A stretch of DNA of 64,000 nucleotides from Couchioplanes caeruleus (GCF_023499255.1 NZ_CP092183.1:3778501-3842500), one strand, 5' to 3'; counted from the first letter of the stretch, positions 35,061-43,630 are shown. Notes: generated by a model from the sequence alone, not told the origin. Numbers and translations: made by a program.

Positions 35061-35892
35061 GACGACCGTCGTCACCGGGGTGGATCTGCGCACCGATCGG
35101 CCGCACCCCGCCCGGGTGTACGACTACCTGCTGGGCGGCAAGGACAACTTCGCGGCCGACCGCGAGGCGGCCCGGCGGGGGCTGCAGGCCAATCCGGACA
35201 GCCGGATCCCGCCCCGGGAGAACCGGCTGTTCCTGCGCCGGGCCGTCCGGTTCCTGGCGCAGCAGGGGATCGACCAGTTCCTCGACATCGGCACCGGGAT
35301 CCCGAGCGCGCCGAACGTGCACCACGTGGCGCAGGAGATCAATCCCCGGTCCCGGGTGGTATACGTGGACAACGACCCGATCGTGCTGGCACACGCCCGC
35401 GCCCTGCTCACCGGCCACCCCGACGGCAGGACCGACTACATCGATGCGGACCTGCGCGACGTCGGCACGATCCTCGGCTCGGCGACGCTGCGCGACACGC
35501 TTGATCTGGACCGTCCCGTGGGCCTGCTGCTCATCGCGATCCTCCACTTCATCGGCGACGACCACGATCCGTGGACGCTCGTGCAGCGGCTCATGGCGGC
35601 CCTGCCACCCGGCAGTTACCTGGCGCTGTCGCACCTCACCGGGGATTTCCGGCCGGAGGCGTGGGAGCAGGTGGCTCAGGTCTACCGCCGCCAGGGTGTC
35701 ACCATGCAGGTCCGGTCCCGGCCGGTGATCGAGCGGTTCTTCGCCGGCCTGGAGCCGGTCGGCCCCGGGCTGCAGATCCTGCCCGCCTGGCGGCCCGAGC
35801 TCGGCGACCCCCGGGACGAGCCGGCGCCGGCCGACGATCAGGTCTCCGTCTACGGTGGCGTGGCGCGCAAGCCCGGTCCGGCCGCGGACTAG
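35044..35892 (+). CDS. DUF574 S-adenosylmethionine methyltransferase-like protein
   Basis: A 282-residue Rossmann-fold protein of the actinobacterial DUF574 family. Signature blocks are P-A-R-V-Y-D-Y-L-L-G-G-K-D-N-F near residue 22, R-x-N-R-x-F-L-x-R-A-V-R-F-L, then Q-F-L-D-I-G-T-G-I-P (SAM-binding), V-V-Y-V-D-N-D-P-I-V and L-L-I-A-I-L-H-F. Members are abundant in actinomycetes; no substrate is established, and many may bind SAM without known catalysis. GGGGGG is upstream. The preceding gene overlaps by 17 nt and the SUKH-3 gene begins 5 nt downstream, so all may share the sigma factor transcript. Confidence 0.9.
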   Translation: MAEQHETTVVTGVDLRTDRPHPARVYDYLLGGKDNFAADREAARRGLQANPDSRIPPRENRLFLRRAVRFLAQQGIDQFLDIGTGIPSAPNVHHVAQEINPRSRVVYVDNDPIVLAHARALLTGHPDGRTDYIDADLRDVGTILGSATLRDTLDLDRPVGLLLIAILHFIGDDHDPWTLVQRLMAALPPGSYLALSHLTGDFRPEAWEQVAQVYRRQGVTMQVRSRPVIERFFAGLEPVGPGLQILPAWRPELGDPRDEPAPADDQVSVYGGVARKPGPAAD

Positions 35893-35897
35893 CAACC

Positions 35898-36338
35898 GTG
35901 CGATGGCTGACTCGTCGCATCCTGGCCAAGGCCGGATGGTACGCCGGGCGCTCCGCCGACACGTCACTGTGGACCGCGGAGCTGACCGCCGACGGATTCG
36001 CGCCGCTGCATCCCCTGGCGGTGACCTTCCTGGCCGAGTTCGGCGGGCTCCGGATTCCCTCCGGCGGCCCGGGGGTGACGCGCGCTCGCGAATCGGTGTC
36101 GCTGGTGCCGGTGGACTGCACGGGAGAAGCCGACAGGTTCGTCGACTGGAGTCGGACCACGGGCCGCAGCATCGCCCCGATCGGCGTGCTCGCCGGTGAC
36201 ACCCACTCGTGGACCAACCTCGGCCTCGACGAACAGGGCGAGATGTACACGGTGATGGACGGGCTCGCCACGTTCGGCCGCATGCCGGAGGCGCTCGACC
36301 GGCTCATCCTCGGATACATGCCCGCCGACATCGCCTGA
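35898..36338 (+). CDS. SUKH-3 family protein (immunity-like)
   Basis: A 146-residue protein with the SUKH-3 pattern: A-G-W-Y-A-G-R-S-A-D-T near residue 12, F-L-A-E-F-G-G-L-R-I in the centre, the paired P-I-G-V-L-A-G-D-T-H-S and then L-G-L-D-E-Q-G-E-M-Y-T-V-M-D. SUKH domains are best known as immunity proteins against polymorphic nuclease and deaminase toxins, but orphan copies are common in actinomycetes. No toxin gene, WXG or Rhs protein is visible in the window. GTG 35898 is the start and lies 5 nt after the methyltransferase stop. Confidence 0.78.
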   Translation: MRWLTRRILAKAGWYAGRSADTSLWTAELTADGFAPLHPLAVTFLAEFGGLRIPSGGPGVTRARESVSLVPVDCTGEADRFVDWSRTTGRSIAPIGVLAGDTHSWTNLGLDEQGEMYTVMDGLATFGRMPEALDRLILGYMPADIA

Positions 36339-36404
36339 CGCCGTTCCGAGAATTCTGGGGTGAAAAGCGTCCGCCGCCGGCGCGCGGGCAGGCCCGGGCC
36401 CGGG

Positions 36405-37073
36405 TCAGGCGGCGCGGGGGAGCCGGCCGGGCGGGGTCAGGGTGATCCGGTCCAGGGTCTCCGCGTCCGTCGCGTACTGGGCGTGCAACACGGAGCCGGT
36501 GAGGAGCCATCTGTCCCACGGGCCGTAGTCGCCGAGGAAGCGGTCGCGGTACGGGTCGCCCGACTCGTCCGGGCGCCCGAGCATGGCCCACAGGCTGCTG
36601 CGGCGCGGCACGTGCCCGCCGCCGCCGGGAATCTCACCCTGGTACGGGGTGAAGCCGTCGTCGCCGTGGAAGTGCAGGAAGACGGTCGTCACCGTGCCGT
36701 GGGCGTCCGCCGCGAGCTCCACGCCGGTCCCGCGGGCGAGGTACGAGCGGGACAGCGGCGCCCCGGAGCTGGGCAGGAGGCCGTACTCCGCGCAGATCCG
36801 CTGGGTGCGGTCCTCGAGCACGCTGCGGCCCAGCAGCCGGGTGAGATCCGTACGCCCGACCCGGCGCGCGGCGGCCGGAGCCTCCACCGGGGCCGGAACC
36901 TCCACCGGGGCCGGGGCCGGGGCCGGGGCCGGGGCCGGGGCCGGGCGCTGGCTGGGGGCGTACAGGGGCTCGTTGGAGCAGCCGGAGCGCGGACCCGGCT
37001 TGGTGCCGTACCGGTCCTCGGGGCGGGACGGCCGCGTGCCGTGCGGCTCGGCGCGACGCTCGGGGAAACCCAT
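36405..37073 (-). CDS. Unrecognised protein with Pro-Ala/Val-Glu linker, 222 aa
   Basis: No family is recognised. The first 75 residues are low-complexity, rich in R, P and A, with a (P-A) run encoded by a GGGGCC hexanucleotide repeat. The folded part (about 76-222) contains G-T-G-V-E-L-A-A-D-A-H-G-T-V-T-T-V-F-L, then F-T-P-Y-Q-G-E-I-P-G-G, then a helix with W-A-M-L-G-R-P-D-E-S-G, then W-D-R-W and L-H-A-Q-Y. This order resembles immunity-like proteins of polymorphic toxin systems, which would fit the SUKH-3 neighbour, but I cannot confirm it. GGAG lies 8 nt upstream of the ATG. The gene is convergent to the SUKH-3 gene, 66 nt apart. Confidence 0.6.
   Translation of the reverse strand: MGFPERRAEPHGTRPSRPEDRYGTKPGPRSGCSNEPLYAPSQRPAPAPAPAPAPAPVEVPAPVEAPAAARRVGRTDLTRLLGRSVLEDRTQRICAEYGLLPSSGAPLSRSYLARGTGVELAADAHGTVTTVFLHFHGDDGFTPYQGEIPGGGGHVPRRSSLWAMLGRPDESGDPYRDRFLGDYGPWDRWLLTGSVLHAQYATDAETLDRITLTPPGRLPRAA
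36907..36945. repeat. GGGGCC hexanucleotide repeat inside a gene
   Basis: Six perfect GGGGCC units plus GGG. On the coding (minus) strand it specifies alternating Pro and Ala. The plus strand has seven G-tracts and could form a G-quadruplex. The unit count is likely variable between strains. Confidence 0.85.
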
Positions 37074-37344
37074 GGTGACACTCCACGACGGTTGATCACG
37101 GTGAGCGTTCGGGTCACCACCGTAAGCCGCGTCCGGATCCCCCTCAACCGGACGAACGGGCGATGACCGTCATCATCTGGTTCCCCGCGGACGGCCGGCT
37201 CAACCGTGACGACCGGGCCGCCGATTCCTTCCCGTGCCGTTCGCGTACCCGTCACGGCGTCGTCGCCACCCGGTCGCGGTGATCGTTTGGACTCCAGGCG
37301 GGAAGCCGGCGAACCGCGCCGGCGCCCGCCGACAGGAGGAGAAC

Positions 37345-38466
37345 GTGGCAGACCGCCGACAGGTGCTGCGCTTGTCAGCGCTGGCCGCCGGGGCTCCCGC
37401 GGTGCTGGGAGCGACCGCGGCGCCCGCCCTGGCCGGACCGCACCCGCACGGGCCCGGCCACGGCCGGCAGCCGTCCCTGGTCATCGGGCACCGCGGCGCG
37501 TCCGGATACCGGCCCGAGCACACGCTGGCCTCGTACGAGCTGGCCGCCCGCATGGGTGCCGACTTCATCGAGCCGGACCTGGTGGCCACCAGGGACCACG
37601 TGCTGGTGGCCCGGCACGAGCCGGAGATCGGCGGTACGACCGACGTCGCGTCGCGCCCGGAGTTCGCCTCGCGGCGGCGCACGGTGGTGCTCGACGGCGT
37701 CACGACGACCGGCTGGTTCACCCATGACTTCACGCTCGCCGAGCTGAAGACCCTGCGGGCCACCGAGCGCATCCCGCAGGTGCGCCAGCGCAACACCCTC
37801 TACGACGGGCTGTTCCGGATCCCGACCTTCCAGGAGGTGCTGGACCTGCGTCAACGTCTCTCCCACGAATTGGACCGGGAGATCGGCGTGTACCCGGAGA
37901 CCAAGCACCCGACGTACTTCCGCGGCCTCGGGCTGGAGCTGGAGACGCCGCTGGTGCGGGCACTGCGCCGCAACAGGCTGGACCGCCGTGACGCGAAGGT
38001 GTTCGTGCAGTCGTTCGAGGCGGCGAACCTGCGGCTGCTGCACGAGCAGTACAAGCTGCGCGCGCCGATGGTGTTCCTGACCAGCGCGAGTGGCAACCCG
38101 TACGGCGATCCGCGCAGTTACGCCGACTACCTCACCGCGGCCGGGCTGCGCGAGCTCGCCACCTACGCCGGCGGCATCGGGCCGGACAAGAACCAGGTGA
38201 TCGGCCGCAACGCCGACGGCACCCTGGGCACGCCGACCGGCCTCGTCGGCGACGCGCACGCGGCCGGTCTGGTGGTGCACCCGTACACGTTCCGCGCGGA
38301 GAACCAGTTCCTGCCCGCGGACTACCGGGTGGGCGCCGATCCCGCCGCGTACGGGCGCGCCATCGACGAGCAGGTCGCGTTCCTGCGTACCGGGATCGAC
38401 GGCCTCTTCACCGACCAGGCCGACATCGGCGTCCTGGCTCGCAGCCTGGCGTTCCAGCCCGCCTGA
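37345..38466 (+). CDS. Secreted glycerophosphodiester phosphodiesterase
   Basis: A 373-residue exported enzyme that hydrolyses glycerophosphodiesters (deacylated phospholipids or teichoic acid parts) to glycerol-3-phosphate and an alcohol. A Tat-like signal D-R-R-Q-V-L-R-L-S-A-L occupies residues 1-32. The GDPD active site is present: I-G-H-R-G-A-S-G-Y-R-P-E-H-T near residue 50, E-P-D-L near 77 and the second His in A-R-H-E-P-E-I. Y-P-E-T-K-H and V-Q-S-F are further family residues. Length fits the larger secreted group. GTG 37345 follows AGGAGGAGA, a perfect ribosome binding site, so the 37 extra residues of the longer frame are rejected. The product could feed the glycerol genes elsewhere in the window. 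Confidence 0.92.
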   Translation: MADRRQVLRLSALAAGAPAVLGATAAPALAGPHPHGPGHGRQPSLVIGHRGASGYRPEHTLASYELAARMGADFIEPDLVATRDHVLVARHEPEIGGTTDVASRPEFASRRRTVVLDGVTTTGWFTHDFTLAELKTLRATERIPQVRQRNTLYDGLFRIPTFQEVLDLRQRLSHELDREIGVYPETKHPTYFRGLGLELETPLVRALRRNRLDRRDAKVFVQSFEAANLRLLHEQYKLRAPMVFLTSASGNPYGDPRSYADYLTAAGLRELATYAGGIGPDKNQVIGRNADGTLGTPTGLVGDAHAAGLVVHPYTFRAENQFLPADYRVGADPAAYGRAIDEQVAFLRTGIDGLFTDQADIGVLARSLAFQPA

Positions 38467-38475
38467 GGAGAGGGC

Positions 38476-40584
38476 TCAGGGCGAGAAGCGCCGGGCCAGC
38501 TCGGTGCGCGACCGGACGCCGAGCCGCGCGAACACGTTGCGCAGGTGGTGGTCGACGGTCCGGGGGCTCAGGTAGAGCTGCTGGGCGATCTCCCGGTTGG
38601 TGGCCCCGCCGGCCACCAGCCGGGCGATCCGCTCCTGCTGGGCGGTGAGTTCCGCGCTCGCCGGCCGATCGGGTACGGGCGCCCCGGCCGCGCGCAGCTC
38701 CACGCCGGCCTGCGCCGCCCACGGCCGCGCGTCGAGCAGCGTGAACGTCTCGGCGGCGCTGCGCAGGTGCTCGCGGGCCGCTCCCGGGCGCCGGCGGCGG
38801 CGCAGCTCCCGGCCGTACAGCAGCTCGGTGTGGGCCCGCGCGAAGTCCCCGTCGCCGCGCAGGTGCTGGACCAGTGCCTCCCGGAAGTGGCCGTCGGCGG
38901 TGTCGCCGTCCGTCGCGACCAGCGCCCGGCAGCGGGATCGCAGCGCCAGCCACGGCGGCTGCCCGGTGCCGGTCGTCCACCGCTCGAACGGGACGAGGGC
39001 CGCCCGGATCCGGGGGCCGGGCCCGGGACGCTCGCAGCGCCACGCCGCCTCGACGAGGTGCGGGGTCGCCGCGACCTGCAGCACCGCGTTGCCGTGCCCG
39101 GACCGGGCGACCATGATCCGGTCGAGCCGCTCCACCGTGGCGGCGGGGCGCCCCTCGATCAGGTCCAGCAGGGCCAGCGCCCACTCGCACAGCGCCCGGG
39201 CCTGCCCCGGCCCGGCCGTGCTGTCGTGGGCGCCGGCCTGGCGTACCCGCAGCGTCGCGGTCTCCCGGTCGCCCAGCAGGGCGGCGAGCACGGCCAGGAT
39301 GCCGAAGTGGACCTGCGCCGGCCCGGGCTGGCCGGTCGCCGCCGCGAGCGTGGCGCCCTCGATGGCGTCGGCGGTCGCCGCGTCGTAGTGGCCGGCGGCC
39401 AGGCCGGCGAAGGCGGCGATCTCCAGGCCGTGCGGCACGAGCGCCAGCTCGCCGCGGGTACGCGCGATCCGCACGGCCCGCGCCGCGAGGGCGTGCGCGG
39501 CCGGGCCGTCGCCGACGAGGATGCCGGCCGTGGCGGCCCGGACCAGCGCGGCCGGGTCGTCGACGCGGGTGGCGAGGTGCAGCACGTGCCGCAGGTGGCC
39601 GAAGCCGGTCGCGTAGTCGCCGGCGTACAGCTCGGACAGGCCCGCGACCTGATCGAAGGCGAGTTCCAGGCCGGGCGGCTCGGTCCCGCGGCGCAGCGCC
39701 AGCACGCGCCGGGCCACCTCGAGGTACCGGGCGTGGTCACCCGCGCGCTGCAGGGCCTCGCCGGCCAGCAGCAGGGCGTCCAGCGCCGCGGCGATGTCGT
39801 CCGCGGCGAGCAGGGTCGCGGCCGTGAGCAGGTCGTCGAGGCCGTCGCCGGGGCCGCCCGCGCGCACCTCCATCTCGCCGGTCAGCCGACGGGACCGGGC
39901 CTGCGCGCGCGGGACGTGGGCCACCTCGCGCAGCAGCGTTCCGGCCTCGTGCGGGCGCCCGGCCATCCAGGCCTGCCGGGCCGCCGCGACCAGCGCGTCC
40001 GCGGACACGTCCGGCGCGGTGGTCAGCCGGGCCGCGTGGCGCAGCGCCGTGGCCGCGTACGCCGGAGGGGCCGTACGGGCGGCGGTCAGCAGCTCCCCGG
40101 CGAGCGTGTCGTCGCATCCCGGCGTGGCGGCGGCGCGGTGCAGCAGCGCGCGCGGACCACCGGCCGCGGCCAGCCGGGCGTGGACCGCGCGCCGCTCGTC
40201 CGCGGGAGCGTCGTAGTACACCACCCACCGCAGGACGCCCGGGACGAACTCCACCTCGTCGCCGTGCACCCGGACCAGCCCGGCGTCCTCGGCGAGGCGC
40301 AGGTCCCCGTCCGCGTGCTGCGGATCGGCGGCAGTGACCAGCAGGGCCGCTCGGACGGTCGCGGGCAGCGCGGCGAGGGCGGCCCGCAGCCGGCGGCCCA
40401 GGGCGCTCGCGGGCGGCAGGGTCACCGGCGGCGGCGCCTCGCCGCGGATCTGCTGCGGCGTGAGCGCGGCGGCCAGGTCGGCCAGCGCGGCCTCATCCCC
40501 GCCGGCCAGTTCGAGCAGCGCGCCGGCCAGGTCCGGCGGCAGCGTCGCCGCCACAGATTCCTGCACTAGAGGTGCAAAGACCAT
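38476..40584 (-). CDS. LuxR/LAL-type regulator lacking the ATPase half
   Basis: A 702-residue regulator. The C-terminal 60 residues are a LuxR-type HTH: L-T-A-Q-Q-E-R-I-A-R-L-V-A-G-G-A-T-N-R-E-I-A-Q-Q-L-Y-L-S-P-R-T-V-D. Before it lie about 550 residues of helical, TPR-like repeats. The N-terminus, residues 15-75, corresponds to the segment that in full-length LAL proteins follows the P-loop ATPase (L-A-x-x-L-T-P-Q-Q-I-R-G, then L-P-A-T-V-R-A-A-L-L-V-T-A-A). No Walker A or B motif occurs here or upstream in any frame, so this protein is a stand-alone C-terminal half. The ATG lies within a few nt of a palindrome. It may control the divergent lipase. Confidence 0.85.
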   Translation of the reverse strand: MVFAPLVQESVAATLPPDLAGALLELAGGDEAALADLAAALTPQQIRGEAPPPVTLPPASALGRRLRAALAALPATVRAALLVTAADPQHADGDLRLAEDAGLVRVHGDEVEFVPGVLRWVVYYDAPADERRAVHARLAAAGGPRALLHRAAATPGCDDTLAGELLTAARTAPPAYAATALRHAARLTTAPDVSADALVAAARQAWMAGRPHEAGTLLREVAHVPRAQARSRRLTGEMEVRAGGPGDGLDDLLTAATLLAADDIAAALDALLLAGEALQRAGDHARYLEVARRVLALRRGTEPPGLELAFDQVAGLSELYAGDYATGFGHLRHVLHLATRVDDPAALVRAATAGILVGDGPAAHALAARAVRIARTRGELALVPHGLEIAAFAGLAAGHYDAATADAIEGATLAAATGQPGPAQVHFGILAVLAALLGDRETATLRVRQAGAHDSTAGPGQARALCEWALALLDLIEGRPAATVERLDRIMVARSGHGNAVLQVAATPHLVEAAWRCERPGPGPRIRAALVPFERWTTGTGQPPWLALRSRCRALVATDGDTADGHFREALVQHLRGDGDFARAHTELLYGRELRRRRRPGAAREHLRSAAETFTLLDARPWAAQAGVELRAAGAPVPDRPASAELTAQQERIARLVAGGATNREIAQQLYLSPRTVDHHLRNVFARLGVRSRTELARRFSP

Positions 40585-40585
40585 G

Positions 40586-40599
40586 TCGACAAGTGTCGA
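40586..40599. promoter_or_regulatory. Palindrome beside the LAL start, candidate operator
   Basis: TCGACA-AG-TGTCGA, 6-bp perfect arms, immediately upstream of the regulator's ATG and about 97 nt upstream of the lipase ATG. It could be the site for autoregulation or for control of the lipase. Confidence 0.4.
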
Positions 40600-40695
40600 T
40601 GCTACGAGGCCGGGCGGCAAGGCCGGTGATTTCACCGATGTGTCAAAACCATTGCGCGCCGCAGGCTGCGAGGAACCCGATCCCCTGGAGGTTCC

Positions 40696-41361
40696 ATGCG
40701 CCGGATGTTCGCTCTCGTGATCGCCGTCGTGGCCGCGCTCGCCGCCGTGCCGGCCGCCCCGGCCGCCGCGGCCGCCCGTACGCCGGTCGTGTTCGTGCAC
40801 GGCTACACCGGGAACGCCTCGAACTGGACCACGGCCGAGTCGCTGTTCCGGGCCGCCGGCTACAGCAGCAGCGAGCTGTACGCGTACGAGTACAACTCCT
40901 ACGGCGACAACGTCACCAACGCCCGCGGCCTCGCCACCTTCGTCAGCCAGGTCCGCAGCCGCACCGGGGCGGCCAAGGTGGACATCGTCAACCACTCGAT
41001 GGGCGGCCTGGTCAGCCTCTGGTACGTCAAGCAGCTCGGCGGCGCCCAGTACGTGAGCCACCTGGCGTCGCTGGCCGGCGCGAACCACGGCACCACCTCG
41101 GCCGGCGCCTGCCTGGTCTTCGTCACCTGCCAGCAGATGTACCCGGGCTCCTCGTTCATCGCCACGCTCAGCGCGGGCGACGAGACGCCGGGCAGCACCC
41201 GCTACGCCACGTGGTACTCGCCCTGCGACGGCGTCATCATCCCGTACACCAGCACGGTCCTGAGCGGAGCGACGAACAACTACGTGCTCTGCGAGAACCA
41301 CCTCACCTACCTGACCGACACGTCGATCCTCACCCAGGTCCGTACCTTCCTGGCCAGCTGA
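40696..41361 (+). CDS. Secreted lipase/esterase (class 2 alpha/beta hydrolase)
   Basis: A 221-residue exported triacylglycerol lipase of the small EstA/LipA type. Signal peptide: 1-27. The oxyanion region V-F-V-H-G-Y starts the mature protein; the nucleophile is Ser101 in N-H-S-M-G-G; Asp near 177 (C-D-G-V-I-I-P) and His near 202 (E-N-H-L) complete the triad. Four cysteines suggest disulfides. It has GGAGG 5 nt upstream. No chaperone (lipase foldase) is adjacent, consistent with this class. It is divergent from the LAL-like regulator. Confidence 0.92.
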   Translation: MRRMFALVIAVVAALAAVPAAPAAAAARTPVVFVHGYTGNASNWTTAESLFRAAGYSSSELYAYEYNSYGDNVTNARGLATFVSQVRSRTGAAKVDIVNHSMGGLVSLWYVKQLGGAQYVSHLASLAGANHGTTSAGACLVFVTCQQMYPGSSFIATLSAGDETPGSTRYATWYSPCDGVIIPYTSTVLSGATNNYVLCENHLTYLTDTSILTQVRTFLAS

Positions 41362-41420
41362 GCCCCGCCGGCGGTCCGCGCGTCCTCACCCGGCGCGCGG
41401 CCCGCCGGTACGGTGTGGCG

Positions 41421-41945
41421 GTGGTCGCCGCACTCGAGCTCTACCTGGACGTCGACGCCACCCGGCGCATCCGGACGTTGTGGCAGGCCCTCGAGGCCGA
41501 GGGCGTCCCGACCATGGCGTCGCTGCACGAACGGCACCGCCCGCACGTCTCCCTCGCCGCCGCGCGCACGCTGCCGCCGGAGACCGTCGCCGCCGCGCTG
41601 CGGGGCATGCAGGTCGGCCGGGGGCTGACGCTCGACATGGACTTCGCGGGGCAGTTCGTCGGGCGGGTGCTGTGGCTGGGCGTCACCGTCACCGAGGAGC
41701 TGCTCGCCCATCACCGGGCGGTCCACGAGCGGCTGGCCGCGGCGGGGGTCGAGGTGTGGGAGCACTACCGGCCCGGGCGGTGGGTGCCGCACTGCACGGT
41801 GTCGCTGCGGGTGCCCAACCCCGTGATGGGCGCGGCCGTGCGCCGCTGCCTGGAGATCCTTCCCGTACGCGCGCAGGTGATCGGTGCCGCCGTCACGGAC
41901 CACGCGAACGACATCGCGCACCCGTTGCAGGCGGTGGCCCGGTGA
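41421..41945 (+). CDS. 2'-5' RNA ligase-superfamily (2H phosphoesterase) protein
   Basis: A 174-residue member of the 2H phosphoesterase superfamily. Both catalytic tetrapeptides are visible: R-P-H-V-S-L near residue 34 and V-P-H-C-T-V near residue 116, each with the His and the Ser/Thr needed for the active site. Members act on cyclic phosphates or nucleotide ends; the substrate is unknown. I choose GTG 41421 because TACGGT lies 6 nt upstream and no ribosome binding site exists, implying a leaderless mRNA; GTG 41415 is a second option. The stop overlaps the next start by 4 nt (GTGA). Confidence 0.82.
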   Translation: MVAALELYLDVDATRRIRTLWQALEAEGVPTMASLHERHRPHVSLAAARTLPPETVAAALRGMQVGRGLTLDMDFAGQFVGRVLWLGVTVTEELLAHHRAVHERLAAAGVEVWEHYRPGRWVPHCTVSLRVPNPVMGAAVRRCLEILPVRAQVIGAAVTDHANDIAHPLQAVAR

Positions 41946-42589
41946 GCGTACGGCGCACGTACGACACCGTGGCGCGGGCGTACGACGAGGCGTTGCGCGA
42001 CGAGCTGGCGCTCAAGCCGCTGGACCGGGCGCTGCTCACCGCCGTGCTGGAGTCGGTGGGGGAGGGAACGGTCGCGGACGTGGGCTGCGGGCCGGGTCAC
42101 GTCACCCGTTTCCTCGCGGAGCGCCACCCGGACGTCCTGGGCGTCGACCTCTCGCCGGCCATGGTGACGATCGCCCGGCGGCATGCTCCGGGGCTGCCCT
42201 TCGTCGCCGCGTCGATGCTGGACCTGCCGTTCCGCCCGGACGCGTTCGCCGGTGCCGTCGCCCTGTACTCGATCATCCACCTCGGCGACGCCGGCCGGGC
42301 CCGCGCGTTCCGCGAGCTCGCCCGGGTGATCCGCGCCGGCGGGCCGCTGCTCGTCGCGTTCCACGTCGAGAGCCCCGAGGTGGCCGCCGGAGAGGTCACC
42401 CACCTGTCGACGTGGTTCGGCGCGGCGGTCGACGTGGACGTGCGTTTCCTCGATCCGGAGGTGGTGTCCGGCGACCTGGTGGCCGCCGGGTTCCGGGTCG
42501 ACGCGACGCTGCTGCGCGAGCCGGTGCCGGGCGCGGAGTTCCCGAGCCGCCGCGCCTACCTGGTCGCCCGCCGGTCAGCCGAGGCCTAG
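41942..42589 (+). CDS. Class I SAM-dependent methyltransferase
   Basis: A 215-residue methyltransferase. The SAM-binding motif I V-A-D-V-G-C-G-P-G-H lies near residue 46, followed by motif post-I G-V-D-L-S-P-A-M and P-F-R-P-D-A-F-A-G-A-V in the centre. The opening Y-D-T-V-A-R-A-Y-D resembles small-molecule methyltransferases of the UbiE/Trm family. The substrate is unknown. It starts inside the stop of the 2H protein and so is coupled with it, a hint that both act on the same nucleic-acid or nucleotide substrate. Its last 15 nt overlap the convergent Gfo/Idh gene. Confidence 0.88.
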   Translation: MSVRRTYDTVARAYDEALRDELALKPLDRALLTAVLESVGEGTVADVGCGPGHVTRFLAERHPDVLGVDLSPAMVTIARRHAPGLPFVAASMLDLPFRPDAFAGAVALYSIIHLGDAGRARAFRELARVIRAGGPLLVAFHVESPEVAAGEVTHLSTWFGAAVDVDVRFLDPEVVSGDLVAAGFRVDATLLREPVPGAEFPSRRAYLVARRSAEA

Positions 42590-43630
42590 CCGGGCCCGCG
42601 CGGACCGCCAGCCGCCCAGCGCGGCCCGGACGTCCGGATGCCGCTCCTCGGCCATCGCCTGCGCGTACGCGTCGTCCAGCACCTCGCCGATCGTCACCGG
42701 ACGGCCGCGGGCGCCGGAGTGGATCGCCGCTTCCACCATCGCCAGGCTCGGCACGTTCTCGTGGATCTCGCCCATCGGGGTGGTCCCGGTGGCCAGCGCG
42801 TCGGCGAAGACCCGCAGCGCGCCCGCGATCCCGTCGTACGGCGGCACCGGCCCGTCGTCCGCCGGTCCCTCCGGATCGTCGTCGCCGTCCCAGGTCGCGG
42901 TGCCGTGCCGGCCGTTGACGCGCCACACGCCGTTCCACGACGTCTCGGCGCCGGGCGCGCACCAGCTGCCGTGGTACACGTAGCGGGCGCCGCCGGTCAT
43001 CTCGAAGACGGCGGCCGCGCAGGCGTCGCCGGCGTACCAGCTCCACGGCGGGTTCCAGGTGCGGCAGGTGACCTCGACCGGCTCGGCGGCCAGCACGAAC
43101 CGGGCGGCGTCGAAGGCGTGGATGGCCATGTCGGTGAGCAGCGGCTGGGCCATCTGCTCGCGGAAGCCGCCGAAGTGCGGAGCGCGGAAGAAGTCCGTAC
43201 CGGCCGAGACGACACCGCCCAGCCGCGCGGTCATCGCGCGGAGCCGGAACAGCCGGGGGTTCCAGCGCCGGGACTGGCTCACCATGAACAGCTGCCCGCT
43301 GACCTCGGACGCGGCGCACAGCGACAGGGCCCGGGCGAGCGTGTCGGCGGCGGGTTTCTCGCCGAGCACGGGGAGGCCGGCGAGGAGCGCGGCCGTGGTC
43401 ACCGGGTGGTGCGCCCCGGGGACGGTCACGTCGATCACGGCCCGCGCGCCGGTCTGCGCGGCGAGCGCCACCACGTCGGTGCCGACCGGCAGGCCGGGGG
43501 CCGCGCGCCGGGCCGTGCCGAGGTCGAGGTCGGCCACCCCGGTGAGCTCGACGGCCGGGTCGGCGGCGATCGCGGCGAGCCACGCCCGGCCCATCGCGCC
43601 GGCGCCGGCCAGGACGACCGGGAGCGCCAT
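42575..43630 (-). CDS. Gfo/Idh/MocA-family sugar oxidoreductase
   Basis: A 351-residue NAD(P)-dependent dehydrogenase. The N-terminal Rossmann fold starts A-G-A-G-A-M-G-R-A-W near residue 8 and the conserved E-K-P lies in V-L-G-E-K-P-A-A. The C-terminal domain holds D-M-A-I-H-A-F-D, the usual substrate site with a His. Substrates are sugars or sugar acids. Its ATG overlaps the ThuA stop by one nucleotide, so the two genes form an operon for uptake or modification of a disaccharide-like sugar. The C-terminus overlaps the convergent methyltransferase by 15 nt. Confidence 0.9.
   Translation of the reverse strand: MALPVVLAGAGAMGRAWLAAIAADPAVELTGVADLDLGTARRAAPGLPVGTDVVALAAQTGARAVIDVTVPGAHHPVTTAALLAGLPVLGEKPAADTLARALSLCAASEVSGQLFMVSQSRRWNPRLFRLRAMTARLGGVVSAGTDFFRAPHFGGFREQMAQPLLTDMAIHAFDAARFVLAAEPVEVTCRTWNPPWSWYAGDACAAAVFEMTGGARYVYHGSWCAPGAETSWNGVWRVNGRHGTATWDGDDDPEGPADDGPVPPYDGIAGALRVFADALATGTTPMGEIHENVPSLAMVEAAIHSGARGRPVTIGEVLDDAYAQAMAEERHPDVRAALGGWRSARARLGLG

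Noticed and set aside
36901-36945. GGGGCC units as a CRISPR or regulatory repeat array
   Set aside because: There are no spacers; it is a simple in-frame hexanucleotide repeat coding Pro-Ala.
40600-41301. Hidden ATPase half of the LAL regulator upstream in frame
   Set aside because: The open frame continues but is the antisense of the lipase; no Walker A or B motif occurs.
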